A DNA stretch of 64,000 bases from Serinicoccus chungangensis (GTDB lineage: Bacteria > Actinomycetota > Actinomycetes > Actinomycetales > Dermatophilaceae), in the NCBI RefSeq assembly GCF_001483745.1, contig NZ_LQBL01000011.1:124001-188000 (forward strand). The letters run 5' to 3'. Below the pieces are notes generated by a model. It had not been told where the DNA came from, did no database searches, and saw only the letters and a list, made by a program, of their open reading frames with translations. This document shows positions 47,342-64,000 of this stretch, one piece after another (position 1 is the stretch's first letter; every line of letters starts with the position of its first letter). The position numbers were made by a program, and so were the translations under genes.

Positions 47342-47414
47342 AGGGCAATAGCTCAATTGGTAGAGCACCGGTCTCCAAAACCGGCGGTTGGGGGTTCGAG
47401 TCCCTCTTGCCCTG
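47342..47414 (+). tRNA. tRNA-Trp (anticodon CCA)
   Basis: 73 nt. Acceptor AGGGCAA pairs with TTGCCCT; discriminator G. Anticodon loop CTCCAAA, anticodon CCA, stem CCGGT/ACCGG. T arm GGGGGTTCGAGTCCCTC. No encoded CCA. Conserved position before secE. Confidence 0.96.
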
Positions 47415-47472
47415 CGTGACCGGGAGGCAGCCTGCCCCCGGCAGACCCAGACCAGCGACAGGAAGGTGAGCC

Positions 47473-47718
47473 GTGGCCGACTCCGCCCGCGACACCGACG
47501 GCGTCGCCCGCAGCCAGCCCGGCGCCGGGCAGGGTGGCCGTCCGGCGACCTTCGTCGAGCAGGTCATGGCCGAGCTGCGCAAGGTCGTCCAGCCCACGCG
47601 CAACGAGCTCATCACCTACACGATCGTCGTCTTCGTCTTCGTGCTGGTGATGATGGCGTTCGTCTTCGGTCTGGACCAGCTGTTCCAGTGGCTGGTCGGT
47701 CTCGTCTTCGGGGCCTGA
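47473..47718 (+). CDS. secE: preprotein translocase subunit SecE
   Basis: Clamp subunit of the Sec translocon. 81 residues from GTG 47473. FVEQVMAELRKVVQPTRNEL is the amphipathic cytoplasmic helix with the conserved RKVVWPTR-type motif, here with Gln (KVVQPTR) instead of Trp, followed by one membrane helix (TIVVFVFVLVMMAFVFGLDQ). The N-terminal ~25 residues are polar. Confidence 0.94.
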   Translation: MADSARDTDGVARSQPGAGQGGRPATFVEQVMAELRKVVQPTRNELITYTIVVFVFVLVMMAFVFGLDQLFQWLVGLVFGA

Positions 47719-47775
47719 CCGCGAGCAGCATCCGGTGCCGATCGGCGCCGCGACACGACATTGAGGAAGTAGGGC

Positions 47776-48588
47776 ATGTCCGAGCAGACCCCCGACCACG
47801 ACGAGGTCACCGCCGAGCAGTCCGTCCAGGACGCCGACGTGGAGGCCGCCGAGCGTCACGACGGTGACGACCCGGCCGACCCCGTGGAGGAGGCCGTCTA
47901 CGGCGAGGACGACGAGGTGGCCTCCGAGGAGCCCGCCGACGCGGAGGAGGTCCTCGAGGCGGTCGACCCGCTGGAGGAGTTCACCTCGGTCCTGCGCGGA
48001 AAGTACGGCGACTGGTTCGTCGTCCACTCCTACGCGGGCTACGAGAACCGCGTCAAGCACAACCTGGAGACCCGCATCACCAGCCTCAACATGGAGGACT
48101 ACATCTTCGAGGTGGAGGTCCCCATGGAGGAGGTGACGGAGATCAAGAACGGCCAGCGCAAGCAGGTGCGCCGCGTGCGGATGCCCGGCTACGTGCTCGT
48201 GCGTATGGAGCTGACCGACGAGTCCTGGGGCGCCGTGCGGCACACCCCCGGGGTCACCGGTTTCGTGGGCAACGCCCACCAGCCGGTGCCGCTGAGCATC
48301 GACGAGGTCGTCAGCATGCTGGCCCCCAAGTTCGACACCCCGACCCCGGCGCCCAGCGCCGCGGGCGGCGGCGACGCGACCGCGGACGACGGCTTCAGCC
48401 GTCCGGCCCAGCCGCACGTCGACTTCGAGGTCGGCGAGTCGGTCACCGTCATGGAGGGGCCGTTCGAGACGCTGCCCGCCACGATCTCCGAGATCCTGCC
48501 CGAGAGCAACAAGCTCAAGGTGCTGGTCTCGATCTTCGGCCGCGAGACCCCCGTCGAGCTGTCGTTCAACCAGGTCGCCAAGATCTGA
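47776..48588 (+). CDS. nusG: transcription termination/antitermination factor NusG
   Basis: 270 residues. An acidic N-terminal extension of about 75 residues (rich in Asp, Glu, Val, Ala) precedes the NGN domain: [53 protein letters not shown] low-complexity linker ([20 protein letters not shown]) leads to the KOW domain ([20 protein letters not shown]). Actinobacterial NusG proteins often carry such an acidic extension. Between secE and rplK, the conserved place. Confidence 0.96.
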   Translation: MSEQTPDHDEVTAEQSVQDADVEAAERHDGDDPADPVEEAVYGEDDEVASEEPADAEEVLEAVDPLEEFTSVLRGKYGDWFVVHSYAGYENRVKHNLETRITSLNMEDYIFEVEVPMEEVTEIKNGQRKQVRRVRMPGYVLVRMELTDESWGAVRHTPGVTGFVGNAHQPVPLSIDEVVSMLAPKFDTPTPAPSAAGGGDATADDGFSRPAQPHVDFEVGESVTVMEGPFETLPATISEILPESNKLKVLVSIFGRETPVELSFNQVAKI

Positions 48589-48685
48589 TCCCCCGGGGGC
48601 TCCGCCCCCCGTCGTCACCGTCCGGTGCACGGCATGCAACCGGGTCATCGCCCAGGGCGTCGGCCCACGATCCAAGGAGAGCACC

Positions 48686-49114
48686 ATGCCCCCCAAGAAG
48701 AAGGTCAGCGGCTTCATCAAGCTGCAGATCCAGGCCGGCGCCGCCACCCCGGCCCCGCCCGTCGGCCCCGCGCTGGGCCAGCACGGCGTCAACATCATGG
48801 AGTTCGTCAAGGCGTACAACGCCGCGACGGAGTCCCAGCGTGGCAATGTCATCCCGGTCGAGATCACGGTCTACGAGGACCGCTCGTTCACCTTCATCAC
48901 CAAGACCCCGCCGGCCGCCGAGCTCATCAAGAAGGCCGCGGGCGTCGGCAAGGGCTCGGGCGAGCCGCACAAGACCAAGGTCGGCACGCTGAACGACGCG
49001 CAGCTCACCGAGATCGCCGAGATGAAGATGGCCGACCTCAACGCCAACGACCTGGACATGGCCAAGCGCATCATCGCCGGCACCGCCCGGTCGATGGGCA
49101 TCACCACCAGCTGA
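48686..49114 (+). CDS. rplK: 50S ribosomal protein L11
   Basis: Stalk-base protein at the GTPase centre. 142 residues: [20 protein letters not shown] with [19 protein letters not shown] are the diagnostic thiopeptide-binding N-terminal domain. AGG-rich site AAGGAGAG precedes the ATG. A small hairpin (48595-48609, GGGGGC-TCC-GCCCCC) lies in the spacer after nusG. Confidence 0.97.
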   Translation: MPPKKKVSGFIKLQIQAGAATPAPPVGPALGQHGVNIMEFVKAYNAATESQRGNVIPVEITVYEDRSFTFITKTPPAAELIKKAAGVGKGSGEPHKTKVGTLNDAQLTEIAEMKMADLNANDLDMAKRIIAGTARSMGITTS

Positions 49115-49167
49115 ACCCCCCCGGGGCGTGCCGTCCCGCCCGACCGGCGGACGGCATACCCCGAACC

Positions 49168-49203
49168 CTGTGGCAGGGCCCGCTTCGGCCCGTCCGACCA
49201 CAG
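49168..49203 (+). promoter_or_regulatory. structured leader before rplA (possible L1 translational operator)
   Basis: CTGTGG (49168-49173) pairs with CCACAG (49198-49203), and inside it GGGCC (49176-49180) pairs with GGCCC (49187-49191), with unequal internal loops. An interrupted stem just upstream of the L1 gene resembles L1 target structures on mRNA. It ends 27 bases before the ATG. Confidence 0.4.
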
Positions 49204-49230
49204 CTCCACCATCACCACGAGGAGTCACAC

Positions 49231-49947
49231 ATGAAGCGCAGCAAGGCCTACCGCGCCTCCGCGGAGAAGCTCGGCGAGGGGTCGGTCTACACCCCCCGCG
49301 AGGCGATCCGCCTGGCCAAGGAGACCAGCACCACGAAGTACGACGCGACCGTCGAGGTCGCCCTGCGCCTGGGCGTCGACCCGCGCAAGGCCGACCAGCT
49401 CGTCCGCGGCACCGTCAACCTGCCCGGCGGCACCGGCAAGACCGCCCGCGTGCTCGTCTTCGCCAACGGCGACAAGGCGCAGGCCGCCCTGGACGCGGGC
49501 GCGGACTACGTCGGCTCGGACGACATGATCGAGCGGGTCTCCGGCGGCTGGACGGACTTCGACGCCGTCGTCGCCACCCCGGACCTCATGGGCAAGGTCG
49601 GCCGGCTGGGCAAGGTGCTCGGCCCCCGCGGGCTCATGCCGAACCCCAAGACCGGCACCGTCACGATGGACACCGCCAAGGCCGTGTCCGACATCAAGGG
49701 CGGCAAGATCGAGTTCCGCGTGGACAAGCACAGCAACCTCCACTTCATCATCGGCAAGACCTCCTTCGACGAGGCCACCCTCGCGGAGAACTACGCCGTG
49801 GCGATCGAGGAGATCCTGCGCCTGAAGCCGACCAGCTCCAAGGGTCGCTACGTCACCAAGGCGACCATGTCGACCACGATGGGCCCGGGCATCCCCATGG
49901 ACCCCGCGCGCGTCGCGAGCGTCCTGGAGACCGCACCGGCCGAGTGA
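49231..49947 (+). CDS. rplA: 50S ribosomal protein L1
   Basis: 238 residues from ATG 49231 (site GAGGAG eight bases upstream). Key regions: [60 protein letters not shown], and [19 protein letters not shown]. Binds 23S rRNA and controls its own operon in other bacteria. Followed by a strong terminator. Confidence 0.97.
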   Translation: MKRSKAYRASAEKLGEGSVYTPREAIRLAKETSTTKYDATVEVALRLGVDPRKADQLVRGTVNLPGGTGKTARVLVFANGDKAQAALDAGADYVGSDDMIERVSGGWTDFDAVVATPDLMGKVGRLGKVLGPRGLMPNPKTGTVTMDTAKAVSDIKGGKIEFRVDKHSNLHFIIGKTSFDEATLAENYAVAIEEILRLKPTSSKGRYVTKATMSTTMGPGIPMDPARVASVLETAPAE

Positions 49948-49980
49948 GGCCCGCCTGAGCGGCCACGGCCCACCCGCCGT

Positions 49981-50026
49981 CGACGACGCCCCCGGGAGCA
50001 CCTCGAGTGCTCCGGGGGCGTCGTCG
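49981..50026 (+). terminator. intrinsic terminator of the rplKA unit
   Basis: Twenty-base-pair hairpin (49981-50001 with 50007-50026, loop CTCGA, one bulged G). Arm begins CGACGACGCCCCC. Followed by CGTC rather than a U run, typical of high-GC genomes. Confidence 0.85.
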
Positions 50027-50132
50027 CGTCGGTCGCCTCATGCGTCCCGTCCATTGCCTCATGCGTACGGGCGGGCGCCGTCCCGTCGGCCTCACCACTC
50101 ACGGGGGTCTCACGGTGCGGGGATGTGACCAT

Positions 50133-50156
50133 CTGCCGGGGAAGTAACCCCGGCAG
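50133..50156 (-). terminator. hairpin in the rplA/MFS convergent gap
   Basis: CTGCCGGGG (50133-50141) pairs with CCCCGGCAG (50148-50156), loop AAGTAA. It lies about 110 bases downstream of the MFS stop and may terminate that transcript. The rest of 49948-50263 has no gene. It holds a repeated TTGCCTCATGCGT-like word (near 50034 and 50055). Confidence 0.5.
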
Positions 50157-50231
50157 GGGGCACTGTCCCCGCAGGGTGTGGCCTCTGTGACCCGTGGGGC
50201 GGCCGGGGTGGCGGGGGCCTGCGGGCCCGTG

Positions 50232-50276
50232 CGGCTGCTCAGCCCCGGGACCCCTTCGGCTGCTCAGCCCCGGGAC
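50232..50276. repeat. 20-bp direct repeat at the 3' end of the MFS gene
   Basis: CGGCTGCTCAGCCCCGGGAC occurs at 50232-50251 and at 50257-50276, a 25-bp period. The right copy contains the MFS stop codon, so the left is a duplicated tail outside the gene. Confidence 0.8.
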
Positions 50277-51598
50277 ACCTCGGGCAGCCGCCAGGAGACG
50301 GCGGCCCCGACCAGCCCCAGCGCCGCCAGGAAGACCAGCGCCGGGACGGCGCCGAGCGTGGCCAGGGCGGCGCTCACCGCACCCGTGAGGAGCAGGACGA
50401 CGCCCATCGCGGTGTTGGAGACGGCCACGTAGCGGGTGCGCCGGTCGCCCTCGGCGAGGTCCACGACATACGTCTTGCGGGCCACCCGCACGCCCACGTG
50501 CACGAGGCTCAGCACGAGGTATGCCGTGACCAGCACCGCGAGCAGCGCCCCCGGGCGCCCCGGCAGCGCCAGGACGGCCACGACCGCGAGGAGCACGACG
50601 ACCGAGGCGACGAGCGCGCCGAGCACCATGACGAGCCGGCTGGACCGGTCGGCCAGCGACCCGAAGACCCTCCCGCCGACCACCGAGGCGACGCCCTGCG
50701 CGATGACGAACGACCCGAGCCCGCCGAGCAGCGCGGCGACCGTGCCCTGGCCGCCCGACCGGCCCGCGTCGACCGCCAGGGTCACGAGGAAGGGCGGCGC
50801 GAGCGCCGACACCAGGAGCAGCCCCCGGGCCAGGACGAACCGGCGGAACCCGGCGTCGTCCCGCAGGAGGCCGACCGTGTCGGTCCACCAGTGCTGGCGC
50901 TCCTCCTCGGGCTCCTGGGGCTCCTCGGGGATCCCCGCGTAGACCAGGACCGCGAGCGCCCATATCAGCGCCGCACCGAGCAGGAAGGCCGCCAGCGCCG
51001 GCGCGTCCAGGCCGGGCCCGAGCAGCTGCAGGGCCACCCCGATGACCAGGGCCGCCACCCCCGACACCATGGTCGCGGCCCCGGTCACCTGGCCGCGCTG
51101 CCCCTTCGGCACCGTCCGGCCCTGCACGTCCTTGGCCGCCATCGAGCACAGGCAGCGCGCGAGGGCGAAGACCGCGAGCGCCGCGAGGACGGCGGCCCCC
51201 GCCACCCACCCGTCGAGCGCCAGGGCCGCTGCCGCCATGGCCGCCGTCGCCCCGGCCTGGCCGGCCGCACCGAGCATCCACACCCGGGTGCGGCGCGGGC
51301 GGGCCACCACCCACGGCGTCAGCGCGGCCTGCGGCAGCATCGACCCGGCCTCGCGCACGGGCACCAGCAGCCCCACCAGCGCGGCGGGCGCGCCGACGAG
51401 GGTGAGCAACCAGGGGAGGACCGTCTTGGCGTTGACGACCTGGTCGCCGATGCTCTGCAGGGCGTTGGCACCGATGAGCCGCAGCCCGCCACGGCTCACC
51501 CGGTCGCTCCCGCCGAAGTCGCTCTCGGCCTGCGGATCCTCGCTGACGAACCGGTGGTACCACCGCGCCCGTGTCGACTGCTCGCTCACCGGCCCCAT
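50264..51598 (-). CDS. MFS transporter
   Basis: About 444 residues from ATG 51598 (a GTG at 51649 would add 17). Twelve hydrophobic segments; ANALQSIGDQVVNAKTVLPW at the first helix, DVQGRTVPKGQRGQVTGAAT after helix 4-5, and VARKTYVVDLAEGDRRTRYV in the second half. A Glu-rich central loop (PEEPQEPEEERQHW). The pattern is that of a small actinobacterial MFS group of unknown substrate. It lies inverted within the ribosomal protein region between rplA and rplJ, an unusual place. Confidence 0.85.
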   Translation of the reverse strand: MGPVSEQSTRARWYHRFVSEDPQAESDFGGSDRVSRGGLRLIGANALQSIGDQVVNAKTVLPWLLTLVGAPAALVGLLVPVREAGSMLPQAALTPWVVARPRRTRVWMLGAAGQAGATAAMAAAALALDGWVAGAAVLAALAVFALARCLCSMAAKDVQGRTVPKGQRGQVTGAATMVSGVAALVIGVALQLLGPGLDAPALAAFLLGAALIWALAVLVYAGIPEEPQEPEEERQHWWTDTVGLLRDDAGFRRFVLARGLLLVSALAPPFLVTLAVDAGRSGGQGTVAALLGGLGSFVIAQGVASVVGGRVFGSLADRSSRLVMVLGALVASVVVLLAVVAVLALPGRPGALLAVLVTAYLVLSLVHVGVRVARKTYVVDLAEGDRRTRYVAVSNTAMGVVLLLTGAVSAALATLGAVPALVFLAALGLVGAAVSWRLPEVSRG

Positions 51599-51640
51599 GA
51601 TGCCGGGCGGCCCGACCGCACCGGAGACCGGCACCGGGAT

Positions 51641-51669
51641 TTGGGCCACCCCCGGGTATGCCGTACCCT
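51641..51669 (+). promoter_or_regulatory. promoter of rplJL
   Basis: TTGGGC (51641-51646), a 17-base spacer, TACCCT (51664-51669). It starts a ~230-base leader before rplJ. It overlaps the beginning of the divergent MFS gene's upstream region. Confidence 0.6.
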
Positions 51670-51675
51670 GAGGAC

Positions 51676-51850
51676 ATACCCAAGACCGCCGGTTGTCGGC
51701 GTGCCCGGGTCCGGCGCGAGTCGGGTCGGGCGGCGTCGGCCGAAGGTTCCGACCACTGTCGGGGCGACCAGCGTAGGTGTACCGAGCACGAGCCGTCCGA
51801 CTGTCGTCGACGAGCGTCCTGCGAGCCCCGGTGCGCCTGCGCCGGGGCTC
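51676..51850 (+). ncRNA. ribosomal protein L10 leader
   Basis: 5' untranslated region of rplJ with many GC hairpins. It ends in GAGCCCCGG (51823-51831) pairing with CCGGGGCTC (51842-51850) followed by TCGTC. Such leaders bind the L10-L12 complex and control rplJL in many bacteria. Boundaries are approximate; the start is inferred from the -10 box. Confidence 0.6.
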
Positions 51851-51903
51851 TCGTCATGCCGGGCCCGGGGGTATCCGGCACCATCACGTGATAGGAGGCC
51901 AGA

Positions 51904-52548
51904 ATGGCGACACCCGAGAAGGTTGCTGCCATCGCCGAGCTGACGGAGAAGTTCCGCAGCTCCGGTGGGGCCGTGCTCACGGAGTACCGCGGGCTGCGGG
52001 TGAGCCAGATCACCGAGCTCCGTGCCTCCGTGCGAGAGCACGCCACCTACGCCGTGGTGAAGAACACGCTCACCAAGCGTGCTGCTGCCGAGGCCGGCAT
52101 CGAGGGCCTCGACGAGCACCTTCAGGGCCCCACGGCCATCGCCTTCGTCACCGGTGACCCGGTCGAGGCGGCCAAGGGTCTGCGTGACTTCGCCAAGGCC
52201 AACCCGGCCCTGGTCATCAAGGGTGGGGTGCTCGACGGCAGGCCGTTGACCCCCGCCGAGATCACCACGCTCGCGGACCTGGAGTCCCGCGAGGTCCTGC
52301 TGGCCAAGCTGGCAGGTGCCATGAAGGGCAACCTGTCCAAGGCTGCCGGCCTGTTCGCCGCTCCGCTGTCCTCGACCGCCCGGGTCGTCGACGCGCTGCG
52401 CGCGAAGGTCGAGGAGCAGGGCGGACCCCTCTCCGGGGCGACGTCGGCGGCTGCCGACGAGACCCCGTCGGCGGATTCCGCCGACACCACCGCACCGGCA
52501 GAGGCCGAGGCGGGCACCGACGTCGCCGAGGGTGGCGACGAGGGCTGA
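51904..52548 (+). CDS. rplJ: 50S ribosomal protein L10
   Basis: 214 residues from ATG 51904, preceded by AGGAGG. Features: [77 protein letters not shown]. Forms the stalk base with L12 dimers. A C-terminal Ala/Asp/Glu-rich tail of ~45 residues is longer than in E. coli but usual in actinobacteria. Confidence 0.96.
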   Translation: MATPEKVAAIAELTEKFRSSGGAVLTEYRGLRVSQITELRASVREHATYAVVKNTLTKRAAAEAGIEGLDEHLQGPTAIAFVTGDPVEAAKGLRDFAKANPALVIKGGVLDGRPLTPAEITTLADLESREVLLAKLAGAMKGNLSKAAGLFAAPLSSTARVVDALRAKVEEQGGPLSGATSAAADETPSADSADTTAPAEAEAGTDVAEGGDEG

Positions 52549-52627
52549 GCGTGCCGGCCCCCGGGCCGCGCGAGCAGCGCATCCACACAACGCCACTCAC
52601 GGCATACAACAGGAAGGAACGCCCATC

Positions 52628-53020
52628 ATGGCGAAGCTGAGCACCGAGGAGCTCCTTGACCAGTTCAAGGAGATGACCCTCATCGAGCTGTCCGAGTTCG
52701 TCAAGGCCTTCGAGGACACCTTCGAGGTCACCGCCGCCGCCCCGGTCGCCGTGGCTGCCGCCGGTGCCCCCGCCGGTGGTGCCGGCGAGGCCGCCGCCGC
52801 CGAGGAGCAGGACGAGTTCGACGTCGTCCTCGAGGCCGCCGGTGACAAGAAGATCCAGGTCATCAAGGAGGTCCGTGCGCTGACCTCCCTCGGCCTGAAG
52901 GAGGCCAAGGACCTGGTCGACGGTGCGCCGAAGCCGGTCCTGGAGAAGGTCGACAAGGAGGCCGCCGAGAAGGCCAAGGAGCAGCTCGAGGGCGCCGGCG
53001 CGACCGTCACCCTCAAGTGA
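52628..53020 (+). CDS. rplL: 50S ribosomal protein L7/L12
   Basis: 130 residues. N-terminal dimerisation part ([20 protein letters not shown]), Ala/Gly hinge ([20 protein letters not shown]) and C-terminal domain ([40 protein letters not shown]). Binds translation GTPases. ATG 52628 after GGAAGGAA. Confidence 0.97.
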   Translation: MAKLSTEELLDQFKEMTLIELSEFVKAFEDTFEVTAAAPVAVAAAGAPAGGAGEAAAAEEQDEFDVVLEAAGDKKIQVIKEVRALTSLGLKEAKDLVDGAPKPVLEKVDKEAAEKAKEQLEGAGATVTLK

Positions 53021-53078
53021 GCCCGTCGGTGGGGGCACGGCGTATGCCGTGACTGCCCACCGGCACCTCTCACCTCCG

Positions 53079-53125
53079 CCGCGGGCGGGGTCGGGGCACC
53101 CTCGGGTGCCCGGCCCCGCCCGCGG
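53079..53125 (+). terminator. terminator/attenuator after rplL
   Basis: A long GC stem (53079-53100 with 53105-53125, loop CTCG, a small internal mismatch). It may reduce transcription into rpoB, matching the lower need for polymerase. The following 53126-53303 shows no gene. Confidence 0.75.
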
Positions 53126-53303
53126 TGCGTCCGGGCGGTCGCCGGCCGGCGGACACGCGGGGGAGCGGTCGTGCTTGACGGGCGGGGGGCCCAGGGAGCA
53201 CCATCGTCGGACGTATCCGCCGGTGGCGGAGGTCGGGATCCACCAGGGGCGCGCCCGCCCCTGAGCCGACGTCCGGTGCCGCGGCCGTCCCCGTCGTCCA
53301 GGG

Positions 53304-53333
53304 TTGGACGTCGGGCCATGCGGCGTGTAGGAT
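53304..53333 (+). promoter_or_regulatory. promoter of rpoBC
   Basis: TTGGAC (53304-53309), an 18-base spacer, TAGGAT (53328-53333), followed by GATTCTTTGCGCTGCCC, a stretch I recall as well conserved before rpoB in actinobacteria. The message would have a leader of about 160 bases. Confidence 0.65.
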
Positions 53334-53499
53334 GATTCTTTGCGCTGCCCTTCACCTGCCCTCGATCCCGCTGAAGAGATCGGTGCGCGCCCCGGCCGGT
53401 CCGCCGAGGCGCTGGACACCGTCTCCTCGCGCTGCATCCGAGAACAGGTCGGGCGGCGCCTGACCGCCGCACACATTTAGGCCCGTGGAAGGACCATCC

Positions 53500-56973
<3,474 letters not shown>

Positions 56974-57099
56974 CGGCGCGCAGCGCCTTGTCACACCTGT
57001 GTCGAGACCGGCGGGCGCAGCCCGTCCGCGTCTGTCGGGCGGGCGTAGCCCGCGGTCTATGAACGTGAGATTTCTGCATACGAGAGAAGGAAGCACGAA

Positions 57100-61026
<3,927 letters not shown>

Positions 61027-61048
61027 GCGCAGGGCCGACCTCGCACAC

Positions 61049-61095
61049 CGCCAGGGGCGGGTATGCCGTGACCCACGGCATACCCGCCCCTGGCG
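61049..61095 (+). terminator. intrinsic terminator of rpoBC
   Basis: A perfect 22-bp inverted repeat (61049-61070 with 61074-61095) with loop ACC. The arms contain GGGTATGCCG/CGGCATACCC, the word that is frequent across this genome. Followed by CGTGCGCCTG. Confidence 0.88.
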
Positions 61096-61114
61096 CGTGC
61101 GCCTGCTGACGGAT

Positions 61115-61144
61115 TTGTCCCTGCGCCCCCGCTCCCGGTATCCT
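61115..61144 (+). promoter_or_regulatory. promoter of rpsL-rpsG-fusA
   Basis: TTGTCC (61115-61120), an 18-base spacer, TATCCT (61139-61144). The ~245-base leader that follows (to 61394) is GC-rich, with no open frame of its own that I can support. Confidence 0.55.
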
Positions 61145-61394
61145 GGAGAACTGTGTGCAGGCTAGGTCCTGCGCGTACGCGGGCGCCAGGCCCGCACCCA
61201 CCTCTCGCCGGGCAGTCCGCCCGGGTCTCGCGCGGCGTCCCTGCCGCTCGGTGGTCCGGACGGGAAGTGCAGGGGAGAGCAGCGGTTCCGACACACCCGG
61301 GTGCGGGGGTCGAGGAGCGGCGCAACCCAAGGAGCGTGACCCGTGCGGACCCCCGCGCGGCCAGCGAAGACCATCCACGACTGACGGAGCATCA

Positions 61395-61769
61395 GTGCCT
61401 ACGATCAACCAGCTTGTCCGCAAGGGCCGGCAGGACAAGGTCAAGAAGACCAACTCCCCGGCCCTCAAGGGCAACCCGCAGCGCCGCGGCGTCTGCACCC
61501 GTGTCTACACCACCACCCCCAAGAAGCCGAACTCCGCCCTGCGCAAGGTCGCCCGTGTGCGCCTGACCAGCGGCGTCGAGGTCACGGCCTACATCCCGGG
61601 GGTCGGCCACAACCTCCAGGAGCACTCGATCGTGCTCGTCCGCGGCGGCCGGGTGAAGGACCTGCCCGGTGTCCGCTACAAGATCATCCGCGGGTCCCTG
61701 GACACCCAGGGCGTCCGGGGCCGCAACCAGGCCCGGTCCCGCTACGGCGCGAAGAAGGAGAAGAAGTAA
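61395..61769 (+). CDS. rpsL: 30S ribosomal protein S12
   Basis: 124 residues from GTG 61395 (GGAG at 61386-61389). [40 protein letters not shown] with the decoding-site lysine that streptomycin resistance alters (wild type here); [20 protein letters not shown]. Position before rpsG and fusA is universal. Confidence 0.97.
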   Translation: MPTINQLVRKGRQDKVKKTNSPALKGNPQRRGVCTRVYTTTPKKPNSALRKVARVRLTSGVEVTAYIPGVGHNLQEHSIVLVRGGRVKDLPGVRYKIIRGSLDTQGVRGRNQARSRYGAKKEKK

Positions 61770-62239
61770 TGCCTCGTAAGGGCCCTGCTCCCAAGCGTCC
61801 CCTCATCAACGACCCGGTCTACGGCTCGACCCTGGTGACCCAGCTGGTCAACAAGATCCTCCTGGACGGCAAGAAGGCGACTGCCGAGCGCATCGTCTAC
61901 GGCGCCCTCGAGGGCTGCCGCGCCAAGACCGGCACCGACCCCGTGCAGACGCTCAAGCGCGCGCTGGACAACGTCAAGCCGGCCCTGGAGGTCAAGTCCC
62001 GCCGCGTCGGTGGCGCCACCTACCAGGTGCCGATCGAGGTCAAGCCCGGCCGCAGCACCACGCTGGCCCTGCGCTGGCTCGTGGGCTACTCGCGGCAGCG
62101 CCGGGAGAAGACCATGACCGAGCGCCTCATGAACGAGATCCTCGACGCGAGCAACGGCCTGGGCGCCGCGGTGAAGCGTCGCGAGGACACCCACAAGATG
62201 GCCGACGCCAACAAGGCGTTCGCCCACTACCGCTGGTGA
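61769..62239 (+). CDS. rpsG: 30S ribosomal protein S7
   Basis: 156 residues. The ATG overlaps the rpsL stop (TAATG). [60 protein letters not shown] are family features. Binds the 16S 3' domain. Confidence 0.97.
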   Translation: MPRKGPAPKRPLINDPVYGSTLVTQLVNKILLDGKKATAERIVYGALEGCRAKTGTDPVQTLKRALDNVKPALEVKSRRVGGATYQVPIEVKPGRSTTLALRWLVGYSRQRREKTMTERLMNEILDASNGLGAAVKRREDTHKMADANKAFAHYRW

Positions 62240-62245
62240 CCTGCG

Positions 62246-62289
62246 GGTCGGGGCAGGGACGGCGCGCCGGCCGCGCCCCCGCCCCGACC
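62246..62289 (+). other. stem structure between rpsG and fusA
   Basis: GGTCGGGGC (62246-62254) pairs perfectly with GCCCCGACC (62281-62289), enclosing a GC-rich 26-base loop. It could tune fusA expression or stabilise the processed mRNA. No open frame here. Confidence 0.4.
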
Positions 62290-62338
62290 GCGCACCGGCA
62301 TCGCACTGACCACGAGAGACAACCAGAGAAGAGAGACT

Positions 62339-64000
<1,662 letters not shown>

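Noticed and set aside
53485-53499. GTG 53485 as the rpoB start
   Set aside because: GGAAGGA lies at the proper distance from TTG 53500, and the resulting N-terminus (AASRTAK) fits other actinobacterial RpoB proteins.

Overview
This window comes from a very GC-rich actinobacterium. Gene order (nuoH-N; tRNA-Thr/tRNA-Met/rpmG/hadAB/murB; tRNA-Trp/secE/nusG/rplKA; rplJL; rpoBC; rpsLG/fusA), the mycobacterium-like RpoB rifampicin region and many GTG/TTG starts point to Micrococcales. Frequent GGTATGCC/GGCATACC words and the overall gene set suggest an Intrasporangiaceae/Ornithinimicrobiaceae-type organism, but that rank is inference. There is no rRNA and no CRISPR array.

Layout. 1-7115: end of a respiratory complex I operon (nuoH partial, I, J, K, L, M, N) with overlapping stops and starts. 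7234-11989: HtpX protease, a FolP2-like DHPS paralogue, an ECF sigma factor with a membrane-anchored partner, tRNA-Tyr, YajQ. 12000-17668: a wrecked drug-efflux locus. A DHA2-type MFS gene is split by a 3.74-kb ISL3-type element (8-bp target duplication, 25-bp inverted ends) carrying an AraC/GlxA regulator and a small monooxygenase; a truncated, frameshifted tetR lies beside it. 17730-21419: MFS transporter, tandem repeats, ornithine aminotransferase with a palindromic operator, YdcF-like protein. 21420-22872: AT-richer island with a DUF6414-like gene beside a decayed serine recombinase. 22958-24529: WYL regulator and DinB protein. 24572-31040: a fatty-acid oxidation cluster arranged as in Mycobacterium tuberculosis (fadE5-like, tetR, fadA2, fabG4, htdX).

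31144-33678: tRNA-Thr, tRNA-Met, rpmG, hadA, hadB, murB. 33750-42771: lipoprotein, XRE regulator, adenosine deaminase, a four-gene ABC exporter operon, FUSC-type membrane protein, and argG with an ARG box and a probable leaderless promoter. 43001-45938: a coupled three-gene operon (small WXG-like protein, lipoprotein, and a 622-aa protein joining a WXG-type N-terminus, RTX repeats and an M91-type HELGH metallopeptidase); this is the most striking locus in the window.

45974-64000: aspC, tRNA-Trp and the transcription/translation core: secE, nusG, rplK, rplA, (an MFS gene on the other strand), rplJ with a structured leader, rplL, rpoB, rpoC, rpsL, rpsG and the first 554 codons of fusA. Strong hairpin terminators and TTGnnn/TAnnnT promoters separate these units.
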